A stretch of 64,000 nucleotides of DNA, taken from Panax quinquefolius. Lineage: Eukaryota > Streptophyta > Magnoliopsida > Apiales > Araliaceae. The stretch spans positions 11,400,980-11,464,979 of the forward strand of contig CM035170.1 of the NCBI GenBank assembly GCA_020205615.1. The letters run 5' to 3'. Within the stretch, counting starts at the first letter, position 1, and each line of letters opens with the position of its first letter. Made by a program: the position numbers and the translations under genes. Shown in pieces: positions 54,547 through 64,000 of this stretch. Below the pieces are notes generated by a model. That model had not been told where the DNA came from, searched no databases, and saw only the letters and a program-made list of their open reading frames with translations.

Positions 54547-55690
54547 ATGGCCGCTGAGAACATTAACAATGGAGTGTATGAGACTGTGGAACAACCTTTA
54601 GTTACAAACCAGGATAACGTGCAACAGGAAGGCAATATTCCTCCTGTAAACAACACTACCGCGCAAATGATGAATGATGGAATGTTTAGTAGCTTTTTGC
54701 GGTTCATGCAAAACCGCATTTAGGGAGACTCGTGCACAAAATACGGTGGAAATGATAGCAATGTGCGACTTTGTCACAAATGATAGTTCAAGGAGTTGGG
54801 ACCACCGTAATTTAAGGGAAAGCCGGATCCGATCATGGCGTAAACGCGTGGGTCAAGCAAATTACCAAGATATTCGATGTCTTGGGATGCACGGAGGAAC
54901 AGAAGGTTCCATTCGCCACCTTTATGTTCCGGCGGTGAGGCGGACTCACCGGTGGGAGTCTCGTGAAGCGTACTCCACCAATGCACACTCAACATGTCTT
55001 GGGAAACATTTCAGAAACTATTCAATGAGAAGTACTTTCCTGAAAGTATTCGTCATATGAAGGAGGTGGAGTTTATCAGACTTGAACAAAACAACATGAC
55101 GGTGTCCCAGTACGAGGCGAAGTTTGCAGAGTTATCCAGGTTTGCACCTCATTTGGTCGAAAATGAGGAACGAATGACGAGGATGTTTTTAAGAGGTCTA
55201 AAGCCCGAGATTCGACAATATCTTATCTCTCATAAATTTTTTTTATATTCAGATGTTGTAAACAGGGCTCAATTATTAGAGTGAGATAATGAGTATGTTC
55301 AACCGAGGGACCACAACTGTGGTCATACTAAGGATGATAAGCCATCATCAAAGCGATGATAACCAACGAGGAGGAAAAATACTGAACAAAGACGGTAACC
55401 ACTCGGGTGGTCATCGTGGCCATGATAATAGGAGAGGTGAGTCAAGTGGAAATTTTAGAAAGAGGAGATTCAATAATGACGGGAAGACATCAACAGCAGC
55501 ACCAGCACCAACAACAAATTCTAGGGGAGGAGAACGACCGCCAGCTTAGATGTTACAAATGCGGAAAGAGGGACATATCATTGGCAAACCGCCCACAAAA
55601 TCAAGGTATGTTACAACCGTGGAAAGGAAGGCCACATAGCTCGGGATTGTTCAGAAAGCAAAACCAAGTTCAACAGGGATGGTGACTCTA
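54547..55690 (+). pseudogene. Element I gag polyprotein
   Basis: Start MAAENINNGVYETVEQPL, somewhat different from the MASEN starts of A, B and H. Stops and frameshifts occur from 54719 on. The central domain is open at 54994-55284 ([35 protein letters not shown]). TGA at 55282 ends it; the Gly/His linker follows in other frames. The zinc knuckle CYKCGK is frameshifted near 55565, and a second, CYNRGKEGHIARDCS, has Arg for Cys. Degenerate. Confidence 0.87.
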
Positions 55691-55699
55691 AGGGTTATC

Positions 55700-56150
55700 T
55701 CGATATAAGTCGAAATCGTTGGTTCTGGAAGAAGCGCTTGTGTCGATCGCCAAAACGCGAGGAACCCGAAAGAGGTGATTACGTAAGATAATCTTGAACT
55801 CTCAAGGGTTTATACCTTACTAGATAATCTGGGTTCTACCCATTCTTTTATCTCTCCCGCTTGTGCTCAACGCTTAAACTTGACTCGGAGAAATTAGACT
55901 TTGATTTATCGCTGAGACTCGCTTGGATGAAACTTTCGTTACATCCACAGCTTTATAAATCTTGCATGATCCAAGTTGGCACTATCACATTACATGTTGA
56001 TCTTATCTCTTTAAAGATACTTGTTTTTGATGTAATTTTAGGAATTGATTGGTTAACCACTCATCATGCCAAAATTGATTATTTTCGTAAGGTTGTTAGT
56101 TTTCATATTCCTAACCAACTCATAATACTTAATTCAAACAACTAAACCAC
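55700..56150 (+). pseudogene. Element I protease remnant
   Basis: The segment GSTHSFISPACAQRL is recognisable near 55825-55870 after a frameshift, preceded by a disrupted DTG region. YKSCMIQVGTITLHVDLISL and VILGIDWLTTHHAKIDYF follow near 55950-56090, then a stop after NNY. Several single-base gains and losses break the frame. Confidence 0.8.
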
Positions 56151-57620
56151 TAAAATCACCACTATCATATCAAGCCATAAAGCTATTCGCTTATTGAAAA
56201 AAAGCGGATGTCGCTTTCTTAGCCCATGTTATGGATTTGAACAAAGACAAGTTAGATTTGAATAATATTTCAGTTGTTAGAGATTTTCCTGATGTATTTC
56301 CTAAAGAACTTCCCGGTCTACCCCCAGAACGTGATGTTGAATTCTTTATTGACCTTAAGCCGCACAAAACCCATTTCTAAAACCCCATATCGAATGGCTC
56401 CTATTGAACTTCGTGAGTTAAAAGTCCAACTATAGGAATTGTTAGACATAGGTTTCATTCTGCCCTAAGACATCTCCTCGGGGTACTCTGCTTTATTCAG
56501 AAAGAAGAAAGACGGAGTATGCGACTTTGTATTGATTACCAAGAATTAAACCATGTCACCATCAAGAATAGGTATCCGCTACCTCGCATTGATGACCTGC
56601 TCGACCAAATTGAAAGGAGCACAATTCTTTTCAAAGATCGATCTTCGCTCGGATATCATCACCAAGATTAAAACCGAGGATATTCCAAAGACCGCTTTTA
56701 GAACTCTGGTATGGGCATTATGAATTCTTAGTCATGTCTTTTGGATCGACTAATGCTCCCGCCGCTTTCATGGATATGATGAACCGTGTATTCAAGGAAT
56801 ATTTGGATCGGTTTGTTGTTGTCTTTATTGATGACATCCTCATCTATTCCAAAAGCCGTGAAGATCATGAGCACCATTTGAAGCTGATACTTGAAAGGCT
56901 TCGTGAAAACAAACTTTATGCCAATCTGAAGAAATGTGAATTCTGGCTTGAGGAAGTAGCATTCCTTGGGCACGTGGTATCAAAACATGGAGTATCTGTC
57001 GATCTTGGCCAAGATCAAGCAAGATAAAGTTGGGACCAACCAAAGTCGGTGACCGAAGTGCGTAGCTTTCTGGGCTTAGCTGGTTATTATAAAAGATTCG
57101 TGGAACGATTTTCTCGAATCTCTACTCCGTTAACTCAGCTGACTCGGAAAGATACAAAATTTGTATGGAGCGAGGAATGCGAGAAGAGTTTCCAAGAGCT
57201 CAAGAGGAGACTCATTTCTAAGACTGCTCGCAATACCATCCGCACGGATGGATTTGTTATATGCAATGATGCTTCGTGCAAAGGGTTAGGATGCGTTCTC
57301 ATGTAACATGGGAAAGTCATAGCCTTTATGCCTCACGACAACTCAAAAGAATATGAGAGGAATTATCCTACTCATGATCTAGAGTCAAGCGAGAGTCGAT
57401 TCGCTTGAAAATTTGGAGACACTACTTGTATGGGGAGAAAGTGGAGATTTATACTTTTACCATAAAAGCCTCAAATATTTCTTCACCCAAAAAGAACTCA
57501 ATATGTGGCAACGACGTTGGCTTGAACTATTGAAATATTACAATCACACTATTCAATATCATCCTGGAAAAGCGAACGTAGTAGCTGACGCATTGAGTAG
57601 AAGATCATATGCGAGTACGA
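56151..57620 (+). pseudogene. Element I reverse transcriptase and RNase H
   Basis: The linker ([13 protein letters not shown]), RT start ([19 protein letters not shown] near 56525), FSKIDL block, and the open piece 56734-57027 with [20 protein letters not shown] and the catalytic [10 protein letters not shown] are present. The connection GYYKRFVERFSR and RNase H FVICNDASCKGLGCVLM (SDAS changed to NDAS; the Asp is kept) follow. Frameshifts near 56460, 56610, 56700 and a TAA at 57304 break it. RQRRW at 57515 reads WQRRW without the stop seen in A and H. Confidence 0.87.
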
Positions 57621-58231
57621 GTGCGATATTGTCAATGCAAAGGCCCATTCTGTATGACTTGCAAAGGATGGAGGTAGAATTAAAGACTCCAGGGACCCAC
57701 ATGATGATGGCGAATATACGAGTAGAACCGACTTTAATCGATAAAGTTAAAGCTGCTCAAGCTACGGACTTGGAGCTGATACATATGAAGAAGAAAGTGC
57801 AAGAAGGAGCTATTCCAGAAGCGAGAATCGATGATGAAGGAAAACTTAGATTCAACTCCAGACTTTGTGTTCCTAACGATTCTGACTTGAAGCATAGAAT
57901 CATGATGGAGGCACACAACACCCCATTTGCAATCCATCATGGGAGTACCAAAATGTATCATGATATTCGACATACATTTTGGTGGAACAATATGAAGAGA
58001 GAGATCGCGGAGTTTATCTCGAGGTGTTTAACTTGTCAACGTGTAAAGGCGGAGCATCAAGTGCCAAAGAGTCCATTACAACCACTTGAGATTCCGAAAT
58101 GGAAGTGGGAACACATTACTATGGATTTTGTTATAGGTCTTCCCTAAGTTTCTCAAGGCATAGATGCGATTTGGGTTATTGTTGATAGATTAACCAAGTC
58201 TACCCATTTCTTACCGATACGAGAGACTTAT
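57621..58231 (+). pseudogene. Element I integrase N-terminal part, cut by copia element J
   Basis: Open through [19 protein letters not shown] linker, the HHCC domain (HHGSTKMYHDIRHTFWW, CLTCQRVKAEHQ) and ITMDFVIGLP with the first catalytic Asp; a TAA follows at 58145. The core continues (AIWVIVDRLTKSTHFLPIRE) to TY at 58231, where the copia LTR begins. The rest of the integrase, its tail and the 3' LTR should lie beyond element J, to the right of the window. Confidence 0.88.
58227..58231 (+). other. Likely target-site duplication of copia element J
   Basis: CTTAT directly left of the LTR end TGTTAGG. Element I's coding sequence would continue ACACTTGAACG after it, and the second copy is predicted right of the window. 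Confidence 0.5.
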
Positions 58232-60111
58232 TGTTAGGTTTGTAATATTCCATGTGCGCAATCAAATTGCAAAATAATGCGGAAGCGTGTAAAATCAGAG
58301 TTTAAAAATTTACAAACCATATACCCGGATCACCCTTTATGCATAATTATTAATTAAACGAAAAGATATGAAGAAAATAAACATACCCTTGAAGATCCGA
58401 AAGCCTCGTACAAGTTCACCTCCAATCCTTTTCGCATTCAACTTAAATCCACCGGTTTGGTTCTTTCCTTTGATCAACGTTAGCCACCCAAGCGTTTGGC
58501 CTCTGTGAGGTGATCCACCAAGGAAAAATAAAGAATTCAAGAAGATGGTGTATTTGCTCAAACCCTAGTTTTCTATCTCTATAGAAAAGGTGTACTCTCC
58601 CAACAATTGGAATTATGTCAGATGTTGAAAAAGTCAACAACCCCACCACCCATAAAAAGACTCCTCTTATTTATAGATGTGGACAACCCACCTTAACAAT
58701 TAAGGAATTGAGATTTATTTAATTAATTAAATTCTTTTAATTAATTAAGCTCCCTAATCTTATTAGGGATAATTAATTAAACTCCTTTAACTAATTTTTC
58801 CTTCCTAATCCAATTAGGAATAAATGAGAGTACTTATATTAAATTAATTCCTAAACTCTTTTAGAAATAAAAATAATAATAATTGTAATAATATTAATAA
58901 GACTCTCTTATTAATTTATATTTAATATTTCTAAAATATTAAATAATAATATTAAGCTATTTAATTTATTCTATCACCATAGATTAAATTAAATATACAT
59001 AATATATTATTACGATTATGCCATTAACTTCTTAAATAATTATTCTTCCTTTTATGGTGTGACCCTTTTAGGTTCTCCATATTAAACCTATTGTGAATAA
59101 ATCAATTAGAACAATTTAATCTTATTTAAATAAATAAATTAAATAATTAATTTATTTAAATAAATAATATTTATTCTACAATAGGATAAGCCTCCCTAGC
59201 GATCAACGACTTTCCGTATAATATAGATTTCAACATTAATCATTAAAGAACCTTTGAGTAAATAGTTACTGCATAATTCATTCCTCCTTCCACCATACAA
59301 TGTCCCAATTAAATATAAGACATGGAATTACTCACAAGTCTTATTTTATTTAATTATATGTATTTCGATCCTTAAATGCACAACTCCAAATAATGCAAAT
59401 TAGAAACTCCTTTCTAATTTCATTCTCGCCTTGCCAAGGACTCTTGGGTTGTCATTTATCGAATCACATAGACATTTCTCTTCTTTTATTAGAAGTGGTA
59501 GATTCTTTATCGATCATACATTATCTCCATGTACAACTTATTATACCCAAGCATACCCTTTGATATACCCTAAGGGTCTTAAGGAATAAGTCAAAGTATA
59601 ACTCATCATACACAAGATACTATGATGATCTCAAGTCCAAGGATTACTTGTACTACTATCACTACAGAATTCCTATCGACAGCAAATAAAACTCCATTAG
59701 GTATTCCTTAGCGAGCCACGCTCAATCGAACTTATTCTCTAATAAGTACCTACATACTTGCTTTAGTGTCTCCACACAAATGATCATGAGATCAATCATC
59801 CTCATCCAATGAGCAAGCAACGATGTACCAATCTATCCTGGATTCACTAATTCCCAATTTAGTAATCCAATGATTGGGAACTATTTTAGTTTTAAGCTTT
59901 CTAAGAATTTAGATCTCATTAGAATGATCATCATCATTATTCTAAAAGCATTGCTTAAAACTATGGGTTTATCACATATTATAAAACAAAGATCATGTAG
60001 ATAATTAAAAGCCTTTAATAAATTAATACTTTTATTAATAAATGAATAAGATTGTTACAAAGTATATGCTTTATCATCAAACATGATCGGCTTGTGTGCA
60101 TACTACTTTCA
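58232..60111 (-). mobile_element. Copia element J, 3' LTR (1.88 kb)
   Basis: On the minus strand it starts TGAAAGTAGTATGCACACAA at 60111 and ends ATTACAAACCTAACA at 58232. It is the same family as the solo LTR at 13685-15579, with matching blocks along the full length. It is AT-rich, and minor frames at 58337-58649 correspond to no known protein. Confidence 0.93.
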
Positions 60112-60124
60112 ATCTCCCACTTGC
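60112..60124 (-). other. Polypurine tract of copia element J
   Basis: The minus strand reads GCAAGTGGGAGAT just before the LTR start TGAAAG, the common form in plant copia elements. Confidence 0.8.
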
Positions 60125-61010
60125 ACTAAAGCCAATCGTCATGGTATCTTATACTCTTCTTCTCTAAGTGACGATTATCCCGTTGTTGGATAAGCTTTAG
60201 TTAATGGATATGTAATGTTGTTCATGAGAGTCCACTATCTCTATAGTGATTTCCCATCTTTTAATGATTCTAATAATCAAATGAAAGTGCCACAACACAT
60301 GTTTAGATCCAAGATGAGATTTAGGAACTATTCCTAGTTCTGTAATGAACTTTTAATCCAAACAATCAACTTGCAGCTTCATTTATAGCTATATACTTTG
60401 TCTTTATCACTAAACCAGTAACTCTTTGCTGTTTGGAACCTTTCCAATTTACTGCACCACTGTTCAAGGTAACACTTTACCTTAAATTGAATTTTCTGTC
60501 GTCTTGGTCTATCTGAAAAACTTGAGTCTGTTAAGCCCTCTAGTTTTAATTCAGACCCACCATGAATATGATCACATCCTTAGTGCCGGTTAAGCACTTT
60601 AAGATGTTTTTCACTGACTCATAGTGAACTTCTCCATAATATGACTGATCAACATCAGGTCTCGTATATTTCATTGCATACATGATAGTTACTCATGTGA
60701 TCTCTCTTTTGGAGTCTTTGCGGACTATTAAGAGAGATACACTCCATAGCTCATCAACATGAGACAACTCTTGGAGTTTGCCATGCTAAACGACTTTAGC
60801 ATCAAATGAATATACATTCCTTGGGTTAAGTCGAGCATCCTCTTGAATCTATCTATATAGATTTTATCCCCAATTAAGATACTCGTCCCAAACCATTCAT
60901 GGAGGAATGTTTAGACAACTTTATCATTACTGATTGTAGCATTAGTATGTCATTCCTTATCCGTAGTATATCAACATATAATATTAGGAATGTCACGACG
61001 CTCCCACTGA
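60125..61010 (-). pseudogene. Copia element J: RT C-terminal part and RNase H, degenerate
   Basis: Read on the minus strand, RT-like residues appear near 60780-60960 (YVD-I, then NDILMLQSV, MNGLGRVS, LGIKS), matching the end of copia RT from YVDDILLIGN onward but with several stops. RNase H blocks follow near 60400-60640: RPDVDQSYYGEVHYESVKNI, LKCLTGTKDVIIF, ELKLEGLTDSSFSD. The N-terminal two thirds of RT are missing. Heavily decayed, so boundaries are approximate. Confidence 0.75.
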
Positions 61011-61900
61011 CCCTTTTGTACACACTAGAAGTCTTACCTCATCGAATGTAACTCTGGATCATCATCTTCTATGATGTGTACCTCATCATCATCATCCATG
61101 ATGAATCCATACCTCCTAGGTATCTTTGGTACTATTCCATTTACAATTCGGTTTGTGGTACAATAGGTCTATCTACGTGTTCCTCTTATTCGACTTATAG
61201 TGTTTTGTGGTTCTTGAACTTTTCAAGATCTATTATTCTCCCACTAGCCCCTTTTTAATGATAAACACCTTTATCTTAGAAGGAAGCGTGTTTCGCAATA
61301 AACACCTTTTGCTAAGTTGGATTATAGAACATATACCCTAAACTTACTTTTAGGACGTCCCACAAATCGACACTTGTCAAATCTTGTCCCAAGCTTATCC
61401 TTTGAAACCTTTTCACATAAGTTGGACAACCCCTTATCTTAACATACTTAAGATTAGAATCCTCCCCGTCCATAACTTTATGGAGTCTTCAATGGGATTT
61501 TGAGGTTACCTTTTCGTAGATATGCGCCCATTTCTAGGACATGACCCTGAAGGATACTAGAATGCTCGGTAAAAATCATTATGGACCGCACCATGTTCAA
61601 CAAGGTATGATTTTTCCTTTCGTATACATCAATCAATTATTACGTATCATGAGGTGTCCATTATGAGAAAAACCATTTGAGATGATCTTGAAACTTATTG
61701 CACAAGTATTTATTCCTTGATCTAATCAAAGAATCTTAAAACTTTGTCAATTTGTTTCACTTCTGAATTCTTTGAACCTTTCAAATAATTCACACTTGTA
61801 TTTCAACAAATACACACATTCAACTCTTTGAATGATCATCTCCTTTTCTTATACTAGTTTGTTCAATTTGCAAAATAATTTTTTTTTTTTATGTAAGTCA
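61011..61900 (-). pseudogene. Copia element J integrase and linker, degenerate
   Basis: Minus-strand blocks in order: a SERKNHTLLNMVRSIM-like stretch near 61570-61610, PRNGRIST/EMGAYLRKG near 61490-61530, the GCPTYVKRF-like block near 61420, SLGYMFYNPT near 61340, HASF near 61285, and the pre-RT linker ending RRYGFIMDDDDEVHIIEDDDP near 61050-61120. These match the C-terminal half of copia integrase and the acidic stretch before RT. The HHCC domain and the first catalytic residues are not clear. Stops are frequent. Confidence 0.7.
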
Positions 61901-62250
61901 ACTATACAAAATTTATTAAGTAATATTCCAGTTCTATACAAAACATTATTATTATAAATAGAACAACAATTGTTCTTAATTATAATACCAAAGATTTCAT
62001 TGTCCAACAATAAAATGGAAATAATATTTTAACAAGAACTGGAATACAATAACAACTTATCGACTTAATAGATTTGCTCAGTAGGCATTGCTAAACTATA
62101 AGTTTCTATGGCTAATATGGCAACCTTTGCTACATTTCCCGCACATAGGATTACTTATATTTGTTTAGCTTTCTACTTCTGCTTGGTCCCTTCATAAATC
62201 TATATTTATGGTAACAAAATCTGGTATCCAATACCCAAGTAGAACCTTGA
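61901..62250 (-). pseudogene. Copia element J protease region, degenerate
   Basis: STWVLDTRF near 62220-62250 corresponds to the copia protease site STWVLDTGC; the Gly of the D-T-G triad is Arg. SRSRKLNK and VAKVAILAIETYSL near 62090-62170 follow, matching the RKLxxGEVDLRVGNGA...AVGTY region of copia polyproteins. A poly-T run at 61879-61890 lies downstream on this strand. Non-functional. Confidence 0.65.
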
Positions 62251-63107
62251 CTTAAAGAAAAATTTATTTTAATCATGAACAAAAAACTGTATTGTTACCG
62301 AAACTTCACTAAGCTTCTTTGGTTAGCCTCTGCAAGATGCTTCTCGCAGCTTTCTTTCCAAAGGTCCGTGCTTATTGCGGTGGAAGCAAACTCCTTTGCT
62401 ATACGTATCAGTTTTGTTCTTATTATCCTTTGTTTATGCCTTTCTATTTACCTTCTTTGAATCGTTCTTCTTTTCAGAAGATCCTTTGGCCCCTACCAGT
62501 AAGACTTGGTCTTTCTTGGTTGGAAAGTGACTCTCAACATTTTTCAACACGTTAAGCAAATCAGCAAAGCTGATATCTAGCTTGTTCATATGAAAAATTC
62601 ACAACAATTGTGAAAAGGAGTCCGGGAGTGAGTGCAAGATCAAATCTTAGCTCAACTCTCCATGCATGACAAAACCAGTTGTCCTAATTGATCAATCAAA
62701 TTGATTATGTTAAGGACTTTTGTGTGTACTGTAGTGTCATCGGTCATTCTAGATCGGAAGAGCTCCTTAGATATCTGATATCTATCAGTCTTACTTTCCT
62801 CGCCATCAACTACTTGATGTGCATGAATATAGTAAGAGCATCCATAGTTTCATGCCGACGCCGAAGCTCACACTCATGGATGCGAGCATGATGCATCGAG
62901 CTAATCAGTGCATCATTTTGCCACTTTCTAAAAGTAGCAATCTCTTCCTCGAGGTATTGTTCGCAACCATTGCAGGATAAACGATTAAGGACATAAGATA
63001 GCTTTTCAGCCATGAGAACTATTCTCAAATTCCTTAACCAATCCGTTTAATTCAGTCTGATTAATTAAGCATCTAATATGCTTCGCAGTGATAGTAATTT
63101 TAGACAT
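62251..63107 (-). pseudogene. Copia element J gag, degenerate
   Basis: Predicted start MSKITITAKHI on the minus strand at 63107. LMAEKLSYVLNRL and FRKWQNDALISSMHH (62810-63028 open) are typical of the plant copia Gag of the AEKLSYVL type. The later block INLIDQLGQLVL appears near 62680, and a Lys-rich linker with a damaged zinc knuckle (CFHRNKHGP, Cys to Arg) near 62390. Many stops separate these pieces. Confidence 0.75.
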
Positions 63108-64000
63108 TGTAAAATTCTGTAAATGAATTTGTAATTAACAACATTTTAACATACATTCTATTATTAATTACCAAAATAAATTAGGTCTTGTTTTAAATTG
63201 GTATCTCCCACTATTTTCTTCAAACTATATTACCCTCACTTATATAGTTCAGCAAAATCTAATTAAAGATTTGCTAGTGAGAATAAGGATCCCATTTCAA
63301 ATGTATATAGCCTTGTGGTGACACAACAAACTATATATAAATAAATAGGTAGACAACTTTTGTCAATTACATCAACTATGCAACTCCTTGTATTTTGCCT
63401 CTTAGATTATTTTGATCAAGTGGTGGCACATCCTAATCAAAATTATCCAAGTTAAGTCCAACCTAGCACTCCATATATTCAAAAAGAAAATATCATCCTT
63501 GTGGTGACACAACAAAACAATATTGTTCAATTTTCTTTATAAGCATCAAATGTGATAAATTAACATCTTAAATACTTAATACTTGCCTTGTGGTGACACA
63601 ACAAACTCATATTAAATATTTAATACTCTATTAATTTTATCATGCTAGAAGGCTTATGCGCTCGATATTCCAAATATCTTTGAACGCTTAGACTTAATAT
63701 AAAATTATGAGGGGTTTGTTATTAATTTGTCTCATCTTGTTTAGCGCGCATGCACATATATATATAAAATACGCGTCATATTAATGAACATGCGAAGCAT
63801 GTTTGCATAATATATAATATATATATATAGTATAAGCATGCACATATATAATACTATATTCTACCCGGATTGATTATGGACTTTTATTTTAGTTTGGTTC
63901 ATTAGAGCCACCAAGTGAACCAAAAGGTCAAACCCTAGGGGTGCAAGAAATAATATTTAAATATAACTATTACATTTAAACCCTGCTCCATTACAAATCG
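63108..64000 (-). other. Region upstream of copia J gag with an 18-bp motif repeated
   Basis: No gene. On the plus strand CCTTGTGGTGACACAACAAA occurs at 63311, 63497 and 63586. A (TA)n-rich stretch lies at 63750-63855. The 5' LTR of J is not recognised before the window end, which suggests a long untranslated leader or another interruption. Confidence 0.45.

Overview
The window is plant nuclear DNA, most likely from a flowering plant and probably a eudicot given how AT-rich it is. It is almost entirely transposable elements nested inside one another. Every protein family I recognise is a plant transposon protein (Ty3/gypsy chromovirus, Athila, Ty1/copia, CACTA, pogo-like), except one exon of a host peptidase gene carried inside a CACTA element. 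I found no intact host gene, rRNA, tRNA or CRISPR array. All coding regions are broken by stops, frameshifts or deletions.

One gypsy family dominates, called family R1 here. Its LTRs are 2.5-2.9 kb, start TGTAAGAYCCC and usually end GGGGGCGTCACA. They are followed by a tRNA-Met-type primer site, gag with zinc knuckles, and pol (PR-RT-RNaseH-IN) ending in a Tekay/Del-like tail. Copies: A (minus, 1-8151), C (minus, 8152-9713, LTR only), B (plus, 9714-21678), E (minus solo LTR, 24266-27170), G (plus solo LTR, 38890-41563), H (plus, 42670-51744) and I (plus, 51742-58231, cut at the right).

Layout: A sits inside LTR C, which sits inside the 5' LTR of B. The same LTR of B carries a CACTA element (10485-16014, TSD TAT), which contains a 168-bp tandem array, a captured exon of a lysosomal Pro-X carboxypeptidase-like gene, and a copia solo LTR (13685-15579, TSD GGGAG). 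From 21679 come the right end of a Tat/Ogre-like LTR, a second gypsy-type LTR (F, interrupted by solo LTR E), and the Athila element that F interrupts (28660 to about 33830, with RT-RNaseH-IN deleted). Next are copia fragments (to 34895), an AT-rich stretch with few recognisable repeats (34896-38440), solo LTR G, a 126-bp tandem repeat, a MITE, and the 5' end of a pogo-like transposon cut by element H. Element I follows in tandem with H and is cut by a degenerate minus-strand copia element (J, 58232 to the window end), whose LTR family matches the solo LTR in the CACTA element.

Nothing here works together as a pathway. The points worth a second look are the nest of at least six levels, repeated insertion at GTACT inside the R1 LTR, a conserved splice donor and acceptor inside the LTRs (a possible leader intron), the host exon bracketed by an inverted repeat in the CACTA element, lesions shared by separate R1 copies, and rapid turnover of minisatellites and promoter modules inside otherwise conserved LTRs.
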